Of a stretch of DNA of 64,000 nucleotides, positions 62,201 to 64,000 are shown in pieces. Source of the stretch: Stichopus chloronotus (taxonomy: Eukaryota; Echinodermata; Holothuroidea; Aspidochirotida; Stichopodidae); NCBI GenBank assembly GCA_021234535.1, contig CM037850.1, positions 18,161,088 through 18,225,087 of the forward strand, written 5' to 3'. Position 1 is the first letter of the stretch, and every line of letters starts with the position of its first letter. The notes under the pieces were generated by a model. It had not been told where the DNA came from and made no database searches. It saw nothing but the letters and a program-made list of their open reading frames with translations. A program made the translations under genes and the position numbers.

Positions 62201-64000
62201 AGGTATGCCATAACTGATAATACAAAGGTGATGATAACAATGATGTGCAAAACTGAACATATATGTATATATATATATATTTCCGATTTGTGAAACGCAT
62301 GGCGGTGATCTGTAGCAATCGATCTCTCAGGCCTAAGGTCAGCGACCGGTTCTACCTTGGCGTAACGAAACCGTTTTGTTTTAGACCAGATGTTCACATT
62401 GATATATACAAACTGAAAGCATTTATGGTAAGGCTTCCTGCACTTCAGAACAAATAGAAGGTTAACTTGACCGATAGCGAAGGAATATTTTGAAGCGATA
62501 ATTCTGCTATTGTAAGACCAGACAAAGTCCAAGCTTTGTTGTAACGAGAGAAAAGTTTATATCTACCGTACTAACCGATCCATAAACCTTTGATCGCCAA
62601 AGTAGTCATTTTGAAGTCGACCGAACTGATGATGGTAGGGTTCATTACAGGTTAGTGATTACAATAGTTCTTATTCTCCTCGGACAAAAAAAGGGCTGAT
62701 CTCAGTCACCTGAAGTTCAAAAGGCTTCAAATAAATTGTCACCTGATGGCTAGTTAACGGATCTGTCAGAGGTGAAAAGTTTCCCCCAATGCACCCACTT
62801 ACCGAAAATTCTTTGACAAACCCCCAACATCGACATAAGAAAACATTTATTTTGCTTTATTTTTTACCGGGGGGGGGGGGAGGGAGGGGGAGCAAAGTAA
62901 CGTTATTTTGCCAGAAAAAAATGAAATGACTAAATTTCAAATCTACGGTGATGAAAGACGTGAAGAGGATATAAACTTGTCACATTGGGGTTTCGATACT
63001 TTCAAATTTGAACGAATTTGAGGTCTCCCTTGCCACCCCCCCCCCTTCCCATACGCCTGGGTCCACTTAATAAGCTGGAAAAAGTTTTACATATCTCCCT
63101 CCGTCCGTCCGTTTTCGGTGTCGAAAGCGCGTGTTATGTACGTCTTTCGTTCCCTCGTGCCTTGCGCAAAACGCGCAAAAGTTACGCCGTTTTTAGCATC
63201 CAACCACTATAAATTGGATAACATTAATTCTGTGAAATTGTAGGTACTTGTCATTGAGGTCCAGTTAGGCGCAGCCTGTGTCATCATTGCACATACTGTA
63301 CCATTAAGCAAACCAAGTCACCCGGTCTTTCATCTTTCATTTTAATTAGAATGTTCAGTGTTTATATAATTGTATTTCTCCTTTTTCCTTCGCCATTGAA
63401 CTAAATTTTCATCGTTATGAAGCCACCGCAACCGTCTGTAATTGAGAATGGGGTGAACAAAGAGTCAGTCAAAAAAGGAGGGGTTTCCTCATGCATTGAA
63501 CAATGTTTTTGTGCATTGAACAATGTTTGGTGTTCTTTTCAAAGGAGATAATCTTGTTCACAGGATGCTAACAGTAATTGAAGGTGGTTAGAATTAATCT
63601 TGTTACACTCATCAGTTCATTGTAAGTTTAACGCACTGATTTCCTACAGGAAGGAGCCCTTAAATTCTGCACTTTGGTACTTTGCACTCTGTCGACCAAA
63701 ATCGTTTGCTAAAGTGCACAGCGCGGTTGGTGTTGTGTGCTTTGTGTGAATCTAGAAATGCATTTTCAAGCTGTTCGGAAAATTACTGCAATGATCAGAA
63801 ACAGAGACATTTTGTTCTCCGCGTACGACGTTCCTGGATCGAAAGGGGGGGGGGGGGGTGTATCTTAGGGACTTAGATTATCATCGTTACTCTGTTTGCA
63901 CAGGGGGGGGGGGTGAGCTATTCCTTTGTCGGACAGTTCCATTGTAGTTGCAGTGATTGCCTAAGGACAGCCATCACCCAAAATGACTTCAGAGATTTCA
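62201..64000. other. Intergenic, no gene seen
   Basis: Contains (AT)n at 62262-62281, G12 at 62869-62880, C9 near 63037, G14 at 63845-63858 and G11 at 63903-63913. A doubled GCATTGAACAATGTTT lies at 63494-63530. No coding similarity recognised. Confidence 0.5.

Noticed and set aside
62020..62532. 170-codon open frame on the minus strand, the longest in the window
   Set aside because: Part of it is the complement of the GATGATTGC minisatellite (Thr/His/Ile repeats); the rest shows no family similarity.

Overview
The window is eukaryotic: long AT-rich introns, GT-AG splice signals, microsatellites, homopolymer tracts and many short degenerate repeats, with no bacterial-style packing. The only protein-coding gene I can support is a complete, five-exon G1/S cyclin D gene on the + strand (ATG at 23870, TAG ending at 54111; spliced CDS of 891 nt, 296 residues). 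Its intron positions and phases match vertebrate CCND genes. The protein keeps the N-terminal LxCxE Rb-binding motif, the MRKxVxxW hydrophobic patch, Lys112 and Glu141 of the CDK4/6-binding cyclin box, and the C-terminal TPTDV phosphodegron. The repeat style (AGGTCA-rich 145-bp satellite, GGGCCCTG-ended foldback element, poly-G tracts) and the exon structure suggest a marine invertebrate deuterostome, most likely an echinoderm. That is inference; species cannot be fixed from sequence alone.

Layout. 1-23.3 kb: intergenic DNA with no convincing gene. It holds a near-perfect hairpin (1793-1882), a 355-bp TIR element (2656-3010, founder of a three-copy family in this window), a nested palindrome cluster (3468-3678), two inverted copies of one element (9521-10196), a GGGCCCTG foldback element (19280-19674) and a cluster of TTCGCNCGAA palindromes (20.2-21.4 kb). 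23.3-23.87 kb: presumed promoter and 5' leader. 23.87-54.11 kb: cyclin D exons 1-5 and four introns of 3994, 3464, 8530 and 13363 nt. Intron 1 begins with GC rather than GT and carries a pair of E2F-type sites just before exon 2. Intron 3 carries a 1.77-kb element, bracketed by inverted GATTCCTTGCC ends, made of 145-bp units, most with about four nuclear-receptor half-sites (DR1-DR4-DR4). Intron 4 holds a second copy of the 355-bp TIR family, a 357-bp tandem duplication and a three-copy 70-80 bp repeat.

54.11-60.65 kb: a very long AT-rich 3' UTR is proposed, with a proximal poly(A) signal near 57918 and a distal one near 60590. It contains 8-mer seed matches to deeply conserved microRNAs (miR-92, let-7, miR-7, and two miR-124 sites 16 nt apart). 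60.65-64 kb: intergenic, with a truncated third copy of the TIR family and a degenerate GATGATTGC minisatellite.

How it works together: cyclin D partners CDK4/6 to phosphorylate Rb and release E2F. The E2F-type sites in intron 1, the TPTDV degron and the microRNA seed matches are candidate control points around that role. All open reading frames outside the five exons look like chance openings or repeat fragments.
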